From NCBI GenBank assembly GCA_964370475.1, contig CAYJJI010000004.1, positions 1 through 64,000 of the forward strand: DNA of 64,000 nucleotides, written 5' to 3'. The notes under the pieces are model-generated. The model had not been told where the DNA came from and ran no database searches. It was given only the letters and a program-made list of their open reading frames with translations. The position numbers and the translations under genes are program-made. This document shows, in pieces, positions 54,648-63,804 of this stretch (positions are counted from its first letter, which is position 1; each line of letters starts with the position of its first letter). The DNA comes from CAYJCL01 sp964370475 (GTDB lineage: Bacteria; Bacillota_I; Bacilli_A; RF39; UBA660).

Positions 54648-56759
54648 ATGCAAGAATTAAAACAAGAAAGAGAACACTTAGAAAAAACAATATCTGAGTA
54701 TCAAAAAGTAACAGAAGAAACAATAATTAAATACGAAAATGTTCCCAAGCAATACAAAAGTACTCCAGAATTAGCTTTTGAAATGTCAAAAATGTTTGGA
54801 ATGAAAATTGATTTATTAAACAAAAATCAAGAAAAACCATACTTTGCAAGGATTGATTTTGAATCAAAAGAAAATAATGTATGTTACATAAGTAAAGTGG
54901 GAATATATGATAGTGACAATCGTATAATCACTGTAGATTGGAGAGCCCCTATAGCCAATCTATATTATGACTCTAATGTAGGATCTGCATCATACGAAGC
55001 TCCAGAAGGTATAATTAAGGGGGTATTAACTACTAAGAGACAATATGAAATAGAAAATAAAGAATTAATAAGTTATCAAGATGTTGATACAGTATCAAAT
55101 GATGAAATACTAAAACCATATCTTAACGCTAGTGCAGATAATAGATTAAAAAATATCGTAACAACAATTCAAACAGAACAAAATCAAATAATAAGAGAAA
55201 AAAATTATAAAAACATTATAATTCAAGGAGTAGCAGGATCTGGAAAAACAACAGTAGCACTTCACCGTATAGCTTACTTAGTATATAATCACTTAAAAAC
55301 AATCAATCCAGATCAATATTTAGTAATTGGACCTAATAAATTTTTCGTTAACTACATATCTAACGTATTACCAGATTTAGATGTAAACAATGTTAATCAA
55401 TTAACGTATGAAGAACTAGTAGAAAAATTTATTAAAGAAAAAATAACTTTACTAAGTAATGAGAACACAATTAAAAGAGCATTAACTAATCCAGAAACTC
55501 TTATCTTTGAAAAACTAAGACTATCAATGGAATATAAAAAAGCACTAAAAAAATACATGAACGACTACATAAAAAACATTCTACCTGAAGAAGATTTAAT
55601 CATTAAAGGTTACAAAGTATTATCGAAAAAAGAAATATCAAAAATATATGATGAAACTAATAATCAAATAATAAAAGAAAAAGTAGAAAGAACTATTCTC
55701 TTATTAAGTAAATATATTAAAGATAATTATGGTCGATTAAAAAATAAAATAGATAATTCATATCACTTAAAAATAGAACAACTAAATAAAGAAGATATTA
55801 TGTTAGAAAAGAAAAAATACGAAGCAGTTATAAAAGAGTTAACTAACTTATTAAAACCATCCTTAAAAACATACTTTAAAAAATCAACAGTCAAAGTATT
55901 CAACTTATACATAGATTTTATAAATAATATTGACAACTATTTATTGATAGATGAAACAATAAAAGAACAATTTATTAATCATTTAAAAAATATAAAGAAA
56001 AAACAAGTAGAATACGAAGATTTATCAGCTCTTGCATATTTATACTATAAAACATATGGAAGAGATGAATTAAATAAATATCGTCATACAGTAATAGATG
56101 AAGCACAAGATTATGGAGAATTCGACTTTTATATCTTAAAGAAAATATTAAGTAAAACAACATTCAGTATCTTTGGCGATATCGCCCAATCGATATATGA
56201 GTACAGAAGTATAAAAAACTGGGAAGAAGTAAGTAAAATAATGTTTAATAACAATAGTGAATTATTCTACTTATTAAAAAGCTATCGTACAACAGTAGAA
56301 ATAATGAGCGAAGCTAATAAGACAATAAAACATATTGGACTTAAAGAATCATTGCCCGTATTAAGACATAATAAAGAAGTTATATACGAACCAATTACTA
56401 ATAAAATAAATCAAATAATAGACTTTATAAAATATTCATTAAAAAAAGATTACAAAACAGTAGCTATAATTTCTAAAACTGAAGAAGAATCAAATTATAT
56501 ATATAAAGAATTACTAAATAATAAAATCAACGTAGTAAATATCAATGATTCAAATACCACTTATAGTGGAGGAATATGTACACTAACTTCATCTTTAGCA
56601 AAAGGGTTAGAATTTGATACAGTAATTATAAGTGATGCATCAAAACAATCATACAATCAAGACAAAACAATAGATATGAAGTTATTATACGTATCTATGA
56701 CTAGACCTTTACACGAATTAAAGGTATTATATAATAAAGAACTATGTGAAGTTCTATAG
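54648..56759 (+). CDS. helD: HelD-like UvrD-family helicase
   Basis: A 703-residue superfamily 1 motor. A coiled-coil N-terminus (QELKQEREHLEKTISEYQK) is followed by a domain with VDWRAPIANLYY, Walker A GVAGSGKTT (194-202), DEAQDYGEFDF (Walker B, ~485), DIAQSIYEYR, and a C-terminal motif near TLTSSLAKGLEFDTVII and LLYVSMTRP. This layout matches HelD, which frees stalled RNA polymerase in Gram-positives. ATG 54648 follows agaggtaa; an upstream TTG is inside the hairpin. The following Nudix gene begins 9 bases later. Confidence 0.9.
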   Translation: MQELKQEREHLEKTISEYQKVTEETIIKYENVPKQYKSTPELAFEMSKMFGMKIDLLNKNQEKPYFARIDFESKENNVCYISKVGIYDSDNRIITVDWRAPIANLYYDSNVGSASYEAPEGIIKGVLTTKRQYEIENKELISYQDVDTVSNDEILKPYLNASADNRLKNIVTTIQTEQNQIIREKNYKNIIIQGVAGSGKTTVALHRIAYLVYNHLKTINPDQYLVIGPNKFFVNYISNVLPDLDVNNVNQLTYEELVEKFIKEKITLLSNENTIKRALTNPETLIFEKLRLSMEYKKALKKYMNDYIKNILPEEDLIIKGYKVLSKKEISKIYDETNNQIIKEKVERTILLLSKYIKDNYGRLKNKIDNSYHLKIEQLNKEDIMLEKKKYEAVIKELTNLLKPSLKTYFKKSTVKVFNLYIDFINNIDNYLLIDETIKEQFINHLKNIKKKQVEYEDLSALAYLYYKTYGRDELNKYRHTVIDEAQDYGEFDFYILKKILSKTTFSIFGDIAQSIYEYRSIKNWEEVSKIMFNNNSELFYLLKSYRTTVEIMSEANKTIKHIGLKESLPVLRHNKEVIYEPITNKINQIIDFIKYSLKKDYKTVAIISKTEEESNYIYKELLNNKINVVNINDSNTTYSGGICTLTSSLAKGLEFDTVIISDASKQSYNQDKTIDMKLLYVSMTRPLHELKVLYNKELCEVL

Positions 56760-56767
56760 GAGGAAAT

Positions 56768-57160
56768 ATGGAAAAATGTTGTGGAACAATAATTATTAAT
56801 GAAAAAAAAGTATTAATAGTAAAAATGAAAGAAGGACACTATGGATTTCCAAAAGGTCACGTTGAAGATGACGAAAGTGAAATCCAAACTGCACTAAGAG
56901 AAACCAAAGAAGAAACTAACTTAGATGTAGAAATAATAAGTGATAAAAGATATATAAATAAATATACAATGCCAAACGGCATTGATAAAGAAGTAATATT
57001 CTTTTTAGCAAAACCAATCACTAATGAAATAAATTTACAAGTAGAAGAAATATCAGAGTACATATGGGTACCAATAAATGAAATAACTAATTACTTTGAA
57101 CACAAAGATTCGTTCGAATTATGGGAAAGTGTATTACCAGATATTAAAGAAAAGGAGTAA
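56768..57160 (+). CDS. Nudix hydrolase, diadenosine-tetraphosphatase-like
   Basis: A 130-residue Nudix protein. Nudix box GHVEDDESEIQTALRETKEETNLDV (about 30-54) preceded by YGFPKG, the FPKG lead-in seen in Ap4A hydrolase-like members. It probably cleaves nucleotide polyphosphates. Ribosome site aggagg from the helD stop. It is followed after one base by the JAMM-like gene. Confidence 0.88.
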   Translation: MEKCCGTIIINEKKVLIVKMKEGHYGFPKGHVEDDESEIQTALRETKEETNLDVEIISDKRYINKYTMPNGIDKEVIFFLAKPITNEINLQVEEISEYIWVPINEITNYFEHKDSFELWESVLPDIKEKE

Positions 57161-57161
57161 A

Positions 57162-57914
57162 ATGACAACAATAGAAGAAGTAAAACAATCACCAATGTAT
57201 ATAAATGAATTTGAAGAAATAATTAATGCAACAGAAAAAATTCTAGCAACAAACAAAGAATTAGAAGCAAAAGAAATTGATTTAGGAAATACACCAATCG
57301 CTCCAGTACTAATTCCTAGTAATGAAACGATGGTAGTATTAAATTCAAGTGCAACAATTAAATATTACAAATTATTAAGATTATTAGAAAATGAAAAAAC
57401 ATCATTAGAATACTCATTTGTAATGATAGGAAGAAAACTCCAATACGATACTGATGAAACAATCGTAATAGATGATATAATTAGTACAGATAAAAAAACA
57501 AAACTAAGTAATAGAGAAACAACAATAGATCAAGATTTACTAAATAAAATTATTAATAAAGCAATAAAAAATAAAGCATCCTTCATAGGAATTGGTCATA
57601 CTCATCCTAAAATTTCAGATGAAGAAAAAAAGACTACAATGAACAACTTCCTTTCACAAGAAGTAATGGAAAAAAACTTTGTTAGAGAACCAGGTCTAAA
57701 CTTCTCTCTAGCAGACGTATACAATTATAATAATTTATACGAATGGGCAACACCAAAAGGAATCCATACTGGAATGGCTGTAATAATGTATAACGGAGAA
57801 GTAGCAATGATTACTAGAGATTCAAAAAAATTAACAAGATGTGAAGAAATATTCGACATGAATAGTGGCGAAGAAATAAAAACACCACGTTTATCAGTAG
57901 GAATGAAATTATGA
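57162..57914 (+). CDS. JAMM/MPN-like metalloprotein
   Basis: A 250-residue protein. The core JAB motif is visible: E83 upstream, H146-x-H148-P149 in GIGHTHPK, and S182-x-x-D185 in FSLADVY, separated by an unusually long ~30-residue loop where JAMM proteins often have about 7. These residues bind zinc in isopeptidases and related hydrolases. Whether it acts on a protein conjugate or a small molecule is unknown. The first ~80 residues are mainly helical. Ribosome site aaaggag; an in-frame ATG at 57096 lies inside the previous gene and is unlikely. Stop overlaps the next Nudix start by 4 bases. Confidence 0.7.
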   Translation: MTTIEEVKQSPMYINEFEEIINATEKILATNKELEAKEIDLGNTPIAPVLIPSNETMVVLNSSATIKYYKLLRLLENEKTSLEYSFVMIGRKLQYDTDETIVIDDIISTDKKTKLSNRETTIDQDLLNKIINKAIKNKASFIGIGHTHPKISDEEKKTTMNNFLSQEVMEKNFVREPGLNFSLADVYNYNNLYEWATPKGIHTGMAVIMYNGEVAMITRDSKKLTRCEEIFDMNSGEEIKTPRLSVGMKL

Positions 57915-58444
57915 TAACTATAGAAAAAAATCACAACTTCCTGACTATGGAAGATATCAACTCCCAAATATATCGAGCTCGTGCAGTAATATTGAATGAT
58001 AATGACGAAATATTAATGGGTTACTGTGGAGGAATATATCAATTTCCTGGTGGTCACGTAGAACAAGACGAAACAATATCAGAAGGATTAATAAGAGAAG
58101 TAAAAGAAGAAACAGGAATAGAAATAGCCCAAAAAGAATATATACCATTTTATAAAATAAAATACTTAAATAAAGACTACCCAGAAAAAAACATAAATAG
58201 ATGTACAGAATTTTTATATTTTTTAATAAAATGCAACGAACCATATAACATGGAAAATACAAACTTTGACCAATATGAAAAAGATAATAATTTCGAATTA
58301 AAATATATTAAAATAGAAGAAATAATTCCTATATTAAATGAAGATTTAAATAAAGAAGAGAAACTTAACATAATATACTCAGAAATAATATCAGTAATAC
58401 AAGAATTATTGGAGAATAAAGATGAAATACTTAATATCAATTGA
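57911..58444 (+). CDS. Nudix hydrolase
   Basis: A 177-residue Nudix protein. Nudix box GGHVEQDETISEGLIREVKEETGIEI (about 48-72) is complete, preceded by YQFPGG, the MutT/ADP-ribose-type lead-in. A ~45-residue C-terminal extension is helical and acidic. Substrate unknown. It is in an overlapping run: start overlaps the JAMM-like stop, end overlaps the Cof-type HAD by 23 bases. Confidence 0.88.
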   Translation: MITIEKNHNFLTMEDINSQIYRARAVILNDNDEILMGYCGGIYQFPGGHVEQDETISEGLIREVKEETGIEIAQKEYIPFYKIKYLNKDYPEKNINRCTEFLYFLIKCNEPYNMENTNFDQYEKDNNFELKYIKIEEIIPILNEDLNKEEKLNIIYSEIISVIQELLENKDEILNIN

Positions 58445-59186
58445 TTTAGATGGAACCCTAAAAAATCAAAGTGGAAAAATATCTAAAAGAGCTAAACAAG
58501 TCATAAAAAAACTAGAAGAAAGAGGTCATTACATAGTATTAAATAGCGGAAGGCCCAGAACATACACTGAAGAAATTGCAAATAAATTAAATAATAAAAA
58601 TTATTTAATCAGTAGCAATGGTTCAGTGATATATGACCTAGTAAATAAAAAACTATTAAATATTGATTATATAGACTTATTAGCACTAACAGATATCTTT
58701 AACTTAGCAAACCAAAAGAAAATAAGAGTAGTACTAGTAAATGATAACGAAGAATATGTAACTCAGTATAAAGTAAATAATCTTCAAACATTAATAACAG
58801 AAATACCTTCTAATAAAAACTTTAATCAAATGTTTATTATGAGTAAAGATATAGAAAATATTAAAAAGTTAAAAGAAGAAATAGAATTAAAAAAATATGA
58901 TACCATATCTATTATGTATGCGTTATTCAACGATAGTGGATGGTTAAGCATTTCCAAAAAAAATACTAACAAAGGTAGCTCAGTTAAATACTTAAAAAAC
59001 TTCATCAAAGAAGATATTACAACCATATCAATAGGCAATGACTACAATGATATCCCGATGTTTAAAGAATCAGATATATCAGTAGTTGTAAGCAATGCAA
59101 CAGATGAAATAAAAAAACACGCAGATATAACAGTTCTAAGCAACACAGAAGATGGAGTAGCTAAATACTTAGAGACTTTACTATAG
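58422..59186 (+). CDS. Cof-type HAD phosphatase
   Basis: A 254-residue HAD-IIB (Cof) hydrolase. Motif I ISIDLDGTL gives D8 and D10, LNSGRP is motif II, and TTISIGNDYNDIPMFKESDISVVVSNATDEIKKHA holds motif IV. The family dephosphorylates sugar phosphates, FMN or similar. The start lies within the previous Nudix gene, with ggagaa upstream, so expression is coupled. Confidence 0.93.
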   Translation: MKYLISIDLDGTLKNQSGKISKRAKQVIKKLEERGHYIVLNSGRPRTYTEEIANKLNNKNYLISSNGSVIYDLVNKKLLNIDYIDLLALTDIFNLANQKKIRVVLVNDNEEYVTQYKVNNLQTLITEIPSNKNFNQMFIMSKDIENIKKLKEEIELKKYDTISIMYALFNDSGWLSISKKNTNKGSSVKYLKNFIKEDITTISIGNDYNDIPMFKESDISVVVSNATDEIKKHADITVLSNTEDGVAKYLETLL

Positions 59187-59202
59187 ATAAGGTCTTTTTT
59201 TT
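59173..59202 (+). terminator. Terminator of the helD-HAD run
   Basis: agacttta/taaggtct stem with one T.G pair, 7-base loop, eight Ts; leads into TGtTAAAAT. Confidence 0.75.
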
Positions 59203-59203
59203 A

Positions 59204-59212
59204 TGTTAAAAT
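59204..59212 (+). promoter_or_regulatory. Extended -10 of the SAH gene
   Basis: TGtTAAAAT two bases after the terminator T-run; ATG 17 bases downstream behind agaggta. Confidence 0.6.
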
Positions 59213-59228
59213 ATCCTTAGAGGTATAT

Positions 59229-59771
59229 ATGTATAATAAAGAAGAAGAAGCAATAAGGTTTACCATCAAATCCTTTGATGGTATAAAAAGACACAAAGAA
59301 AATATTGATATGTCTTATCATAGTATCATCGTAGGAAATATGTTAAAAAACAACAATCAACCATTAGATACTATAATATCTGGATATCTTCACGACATCA
59401 TAGAGGACACCAATTCTACATACGAAGATATCAAAAACAAATTTGGAGAAACTATCGCTAATAATGTTTTATTATTAAGTGAAGATAACTCCATAAAAGA
59501 CTGGCAAGAAAGAAAAAAAACTTTCATTAATCAAATAAAAGATCAACCAGAAGAAATCATTATCATAGAAATAGCAGATAAATTACACAACTTAATATCT
59601 GATTATGATAACTGGTTAATAAATAAATCAATTGCCTTAGAAACCCCAACAAGAAGCTACGAATTAGGTAAATGGTTCTACCTGGAATTACAAAAATTAT
59701 TTAATGATAGAATATCTAACAATGAATTGTTAGATAGATTCAATACTATAGTAAACATTTATTATAAATAG
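59229..59771 (+). CDS. Small alarmone hydrolase-like HD protein (Mesh1/SpoT type)
   Basis: A 180-residue single HD-domain protein. H31 (MSYHS), H55-D56 in LHDIIEDT and D117 in IADKLHNL follow the order and spacing of the ppGpp hydrolase domain of SpoT/Mesh1, and E59-D60 is the hydrolase hallmark. No synthetase, TGS or ACT domain is present. It likely removes the 3'-diphosphate of (p)ppGpp, or acts as a related phosphohydrolase (NADPH for Mesh1). Own promoter follows the terminator of the preceding cluster. Confidence 0.82.
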   Translation: MYNKEEEAIRFTIKSFDGIKRHKENIDMSYHSIIVGNMLKNNNQPLDTIISGYLHDIIEDTNSTYEDIKNKFGETIANNVLLLSEDNSIKDWQERKKTFINQIKDQPEEIIIIEIADKLHNLISDYDNWLINKSIALETPTRSYELGKWFYLELQKLFNDRISNNELLDRFNTIVNIYYK

Positions 59772-59775
59772 TATG

Positions 59776-59804
59776 TTGACAATAAAAGTGTAAAGTGGTA
59801 TAGT
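59776..59804 (+). promoter_or_regulatory. Promoter of the AMP-forming ligase
   Basis: TTGACA (59776-59781), 17 bases, TATAGT (59799-59804) with TGg before it. Confidence 0.85.
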
Positions 59805-59828
59805 ATCCGCAAGAAAAGAGGGGTAATT

Positions 59829-61850
59829 ATGAGATATAATTCTGATGAAATTAAAAAAAGAACATTTCAATTTATACAAGAAAATGAAAAATATGATCAA
59901 TCAAAACCTGCACTAAAATATTTTACAAAAAGTATTAGTACAGGTGAATTAGAAGATAATATAAAAAAAACAGCAATAGCATCAAAAAATCTTGGAATAA
60001 AAAAAGATGAAGTAGTATATATTTTTGGACTAAATACTCCAGAAATAGTTACGACATTTTATGCTCTAAATGAAATGGGAGCAGTTAGTGAATGGTTTAA
60101 TCCAAAAGGAATGACTGTTCAAATGATGAGAGATTTTATTAATAAAAATAATATCAAACATCTAGTTATAACAAATGTGATGTATCTAATAGCAAAAGAA
60201 GCAATAAAAGGAACACAAGTAGAGAAAGTTATTGTAAACAATATAACTGACTCATTTGATTTAATTGCCAATATAGGTTATTTTTACAAAGTTGTGTTTC
60301 CGAATATGTTAAATAATTCGAAATTTGCTAAAGCAGTTCTTGATGACAATGCTCTAATGGGTAGAATATTTGCAGACCAAAATGATAAGAATGAATTGTA
60401 TTATCAATTAGAAAAATTAAGAAAATATTCTAAAGAAGAGTTGTTACACGCAAAAGTGGCATTTGATAATGATCAAAATAGAGATTCAAGATTTATAACA
60501 TGGGATGATTTTATTAAAAATTACTACAGAGAAGATAAAGGTTATAGTCCAGTTAAATATGAAGATGAAAAAACAACATTAATTGTGCATACAGGTGGAA
60601 CAACTGGACCGGTAAAGAGAATAGAAATGACTGATTCGAGAGCAAATGCATCAGCATATCAAGTTGGACAATACCCAATAAATTTTGAACACTATGATTC
60701 ATTTATGCAAATAATACCTCCGATAGTAGCAACAGGATTATCTGCGATGCATATGGCGAGATATTATAATCAATTAACATATTTAGTGCCTTCATATTCA
60801 AAGGATGAATTCTGGCCTTATATGATTAAGAATAAAATTAATCATACGTTAGCAGTTCCAGCATTTGTAAAAACAATTATAGATAATCCATTAATAACAG
60901 GAAAAGATTTAAGTTTTCTTAAATCATTAAATTATGGTGGAGAAGCAATGCCAGCAGCAGAAGACATCGAGGTAGACAAAATATTAAAAGCTCATGGATG
61001 TCAAATACAAAATAGTATTGGATTTGGCCAAAATGAAGAGTTTGGAGCATTTTCAATAAATATAGCTCTAAATGGAGTTCCAAAAGCGCCTGGATGTTGT
61101 GGATATCCATTTCCTGGTAGTAAGGCAGTAATATTAGATGAAAATGGAAATGATTTAGGAATCGGATACGATGAAAATGGAAAATTAAAAGTAGGAATGT
61201 TATACGTTAGTGGGCCTACTGTAATGAAACAATATTACGATAATGACGAAGCAAATGCAAAGACAATAAAATATATAAATGGCGAAAAGTTCATTAAAAC
61301 AGGAGATAGTTTCTCAATCGATGAATATGGAAGATTGTGGTTTGTAACAAGAGATGAAAGAATTATCAGAACTAAATCAGGAGGAAAAGTATTTGCTGTA
61401 AATTTAGAAAATCTTGCTAAATCAATAAATGGTGTAGCAGACGCATGTTCAGTAAAGATGGTAGATTTAAATAATGATAGTGTACCAACTATATATATAG
61501 CAATGAAGACTTATGAAATGGTAAACGAAACTCCAGTATTTTATACTGCAGCAGAAAAAGAGGTATTAAAAAATAACATAGTAAATGAAATGATTAGACT
61601 AAATACAGAAAGAAACTATGACTATTATGATATAAAACAATTTATTTTCTGTGATGAAATACCATTAACTAGTGCAATGAATAAAGCTCATTATAGAGTT
61701 CTAGAACACGAAAATCAAACTCATTATCAAGAAACAAATGGAAATTATCCACTAGTAAGGACTATAGAAAAACCGATGAATGAAATAAAAAAAGAATACG
61801 AAGAATTACACGAAAATACAAATGACAAGAGTTTGAAAAGAAAAAAATAG
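59829..61850 (+). CDS. AMP-forming acyl-CoA synthetase family protein
   Basis: A 673-residue ANL-superfamily ligase, longer than the usual ~550. The adenylation loop HTGGTTGPVKR sits near 254-264, NSIGFGQNEE near 398 fits the AMP-binding A5 position, GYPFPGSKA, LYVSGPTVMKQYY, and TGDSFSIDEYGRLWFVTRDERIIRTKSGGKVF carry the hinge and core motifs. The extra length is in a stretch of ~145-245. It activates a carboxylic acid, perhaps a fatty acid, but the substrate cannot be read. A Lys/Arg tail ends the protein. Monocistronic. Confidence 0.85.
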   Translation: MRYNSDEIKKRTFQFIQENEKYDQSKPALKYFTKSISTGELEDNIKKTAIASKNLGIKKDEVVYIFGLNTPEIVTTFYALNEMGAVSEWFNPKGMTVQMMRDFINKNNIKHLVITNVMYLIAKEAIKGTQVEKVIVNNITDSFDLIANIGYFYKVVFPNMLNNSKFAKAVLDDNALMGRIFADQNDKNELYYQLEKLRKYSKEELLHAKVAFDNDQNRDSRFITWDDFIKNYYREDKGYSPVKYEDEKTTLIVHTGGTTGPVKRIEMTDSRANASAYQVGQYPINFEHYDSFMQIIPPIVATGLSAMHMARYYNQLTYLVPSYSKDEFWPYMIKNKINHTLAVPAFVKTIIDNPLITGKDLSFLKSLNYGGEAMPAAEDIEVDKILKAHGCQIQNSIGFGQNEEFGAFSINIALNGVPKAPGCCGYPFPGSKAVILDENGNDLGIGYDENGKLKVGMLYVSGPTVMKQYYDNDEANAKTIKYINGEKFIKTGDSFSIDEYGRLWFVTRDERIIRTKSGGKVFAVNLENLAKSINGVADACSVKMVDLNNDSVPTIYIAMKTYEMVNETPVFYTAAEKEVLKNNIVNEMIRLNTERNYDYYDIKQFIFCDEIPLTSAMNKAHYRVLEHENQTHYQETNGNYPLVRTIEKPMNEIKKEYEELHENTNDKSLKRKK

Positions 61851-61871
61851 TTGATTAATCAACTATTTTTT
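61844..61871 (+). terminator. Ligase terminator
   Basis: 11-bp stem aaaatagttga/tcaactatttt, loop ttaa; T-run into 61871. Confidence 0.9.
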
Positions 61872-61872
61872 C

Positions 61873-61900
61873 TTGTATAAAATTTCAAAAATGTTATAAT
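61873..61900 (+). promoter_or_regulatory. Histidine kinase promoter
   Basis: TTGTAT (61873-61878), 16 bases, TATAAT (61895-61900) preceded by TGt. Confidence 0.7.
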
Positions 61901-61920
61901 TGAATAATAGGAGTGATAAG

Positions 61921-63720
61921 ATGAATGTAGTACTTTATACTAGTGCAAGTAGCTTTGTTTTTTTAACATTAGTAGCAATATTTTATTATTCTAAAAAAAG
62001 AGTAGAAAATAATAGCACAAAAACATTTGATAAGTTAGTGCTTATAACACTAACGATGATAGCGTTTGAAATAGCTGGTACAATAATACCACACCAAGAA
62101 TATGAATTTTGGAAAGTACTAACTAAAAAAATATATTTATTATTCTTTTTGTTATGGGCACATGTGTATGCAACGTACATACTAGATTACATAAAAAGGA
62201 AATACAATGAAATAATTAAATTTCTATTTAAAATAATATATCCGGTTACAGCAATAACAATCCTTATATTACCACTAAATTTGATAATAGAAAATGACTT
62301 GGTAGTATCAGTTAAAGGAATGAGTATGAACTTGTTTATGATTGTTATAGCAATTTATATGATAACTGTTATTCCTTCATTTATTATTAATTTTAAAAAT
62401 AATAAAGAAAAAATGTTAACAAGTGTAGCTTTTATAGTGATACCGATAATAACATTTTCTATACAATTATTTTATCCAGAAGTACTGCTACACAGCTCTG
62501 CAATAACAATAACTGTTATGATTTTATATTTCACGATGGAAAATCCAGATGTAAAAATGATAAATGAATTAAACTTAGCTAAAGATACAGCAGAAAAAGC
62601 AAATAGAGCTAAAAGTGATTTTTTAAGTAGTATGTCCCACGAAATAAGAACACCGCTTAATGCAATAGTGGGATTCTCAGAATTAATTGATAATGCTAAG
62701 AACTTAGAAGAAGCTAAAGAAGATGCAAAAGACATAGTGACCGCTTCTAATACACTACTAGAAATAGTGAATGGAATCCTAGATATAAGCAAAATAGAAG
62801 CAGGAAAAGTAGAAATAGTAGAAACTGATTACTCATTAAGTAAAGTGTTGTCAGAAGCAAATACACTAGCAAAATCCCGCATAGGAACAAAAGATATAGA
62901 ATTGATAACTAATATCGCTCCAGATCTACCTCAAAGCTTGCTGGGTGACCAAATCAATATGAAAAAAGTTATAATTAATATATTAACAAATGCAGTAAAA
63001 TATACAGAACAAGGATTCATTTACTTCACGGTTAACTGTGTAACTAAAAACGATACATGTCGTTTATTTATATCTGTAAAAGATACTGGTAGAGGAATAA
63101 AACCAGAACAAATAGATAAATTATATACAAAATTCCAAAGATTAGAAGAAGATAAAAATACAACAATTGAAGGAACAGGATTAGGTCTTGCAATAACTAA
63201 ACAATTAGTAGAACTAATGGGCGGAAAAATCACAGTAAAAAGTACTTATGGAGAAGGTTCAGAATTTATCATTTCATTAGATCAAAAAATAGTAAAACAC
63301 CAAGTAAAAGAATATTATAAATACGATCAATCAGATATCATTAGAGACCTATCGAATTACAAAATATTAATAGTAGATGATAATAATTTAAATCTTAAAG
63401 TAGCAGAAAGACTATTAGAAAAATACAAAGTAAAAGTCCAAAGCGTAACTAGTGGATACGAATGTATTAAAAATATAAATGAAAATAATAAATATGATTT
63501 AATATTTATGGACGACATGATGCCAAAAATGTCTGGAGTAGAAACATTCAATGAACTAAGAAAAATTCCGAATTTTAGCATACCTGTAGTAGCACTAACT
63601 GCTAATGCCTTATCAGAAAATAAAGCTAAATACTTAAGTACTGGATTTGATGATTTTCTAGCTAAACCAATCGATAAAAATGAATTAAACAGAATATTAA
63701 ATAGATATTTAAGAAAATAG
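61921..63720 (+). CDS. Hybrid sensor histidine kinase with receiver domain
   Basis: A 599-residue hybrid kinase. About seven membrane segments span 1-200 (7TM sensor type). The HisKA box FLSSMSHEIRTPLNAIVGF has the phosphorylated H240. HATPase motifs NILTNAVKYTE and GTGLGLAITKQLVELMGG follow. The C-terminal receiver has ILIVDDNNLNLKV and D531 in FMDDMMPKMSG. No partner regulator or output gene is adjacent, so phosphotransfer must go elsewhere. An in-frame TTG at 61900 overlaps the -10; aggag points to ATG 61921. Confidence 0.93.
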   Translation: MNVVLYTSASSFVFLTLVAIFYYSKKRVENNSTKTFDKLVLITLTMIAFEIAGTIIPHQEYEFWKVLTKKIYLLFFLLWAHVYATYILDYIKRKYNEIIKFLFKIIYPVTAITILILPLNLIIENDLVVSVKGMSMNLFMIVIAIYMITVIPSFIINFKNNKEKMLTSVAFIVIPIITFSIQLFYPEVLLHSSAITITVMILYFTMENPDVKMINELNLAKDTAEKANRAKSDFLSSMSHEIRTPLNAIVGFSELIDNAKNLEEAKEDAKDIVTASNTLLEIVNGILDISKIEAGKVEIVETDYSLSKVLSEANTLAKSRIGTKDIELITNIAPDLPQSLLGDQINMKKVIINILTNAVKYTEQGFIYFTVNCVTKNDTCRLFISVKDTGRGIKPEQIDKLYTKFQRLEEDKNTTIEGTGLGLAITKQLVELMGGKITVKSTYGEGSEFIISLDQKIVKHQVKEYYKYDQSDIIRDLSNYKILIVDDNNLNLKVAERLLEKYKVKVQSVTSGYECIKNINENNKYDLIFMDDMMPKMSGVETFNELRKIPNFSIPVVALTANALSENKAKYLSTGFDDFLAKPIDKNELNRILNRYLRK

Positions 63721-63740
63721 GTGTAAAAGCACCTATTTTT
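63714..63740 (+). terminator. Histidine kinase terminator
   Basis: 10-bp stem aaaataggtg/cacctatttt, 6-base loop; overlaps the stop. Confidence 0.88.
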
Positions 63741-63752
63741 ATATACATAACA

Positions 63753-63781
63753 TTTACAACAACTGCTTTATCTGATAAAAT
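63753..63781 (+). promoter_or_regulatory. rsmH (division cluster) promoter
   Basis: TTTACA (63753-63758), 17 bases, TAAAAT (63776-63781) with TGa before it. Confidence 0.75.
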
Positions 63782-63804
63782 AAAATATAGAGAGGGTGTT
63801 TAAT

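Noticed and set aside
57096..57161. N-terminal extension of the JAMM-like protein
   Set aside because: It lies fully inside the upstream Nudix gene, while aaaggag is correctly placed for ATG 57162.
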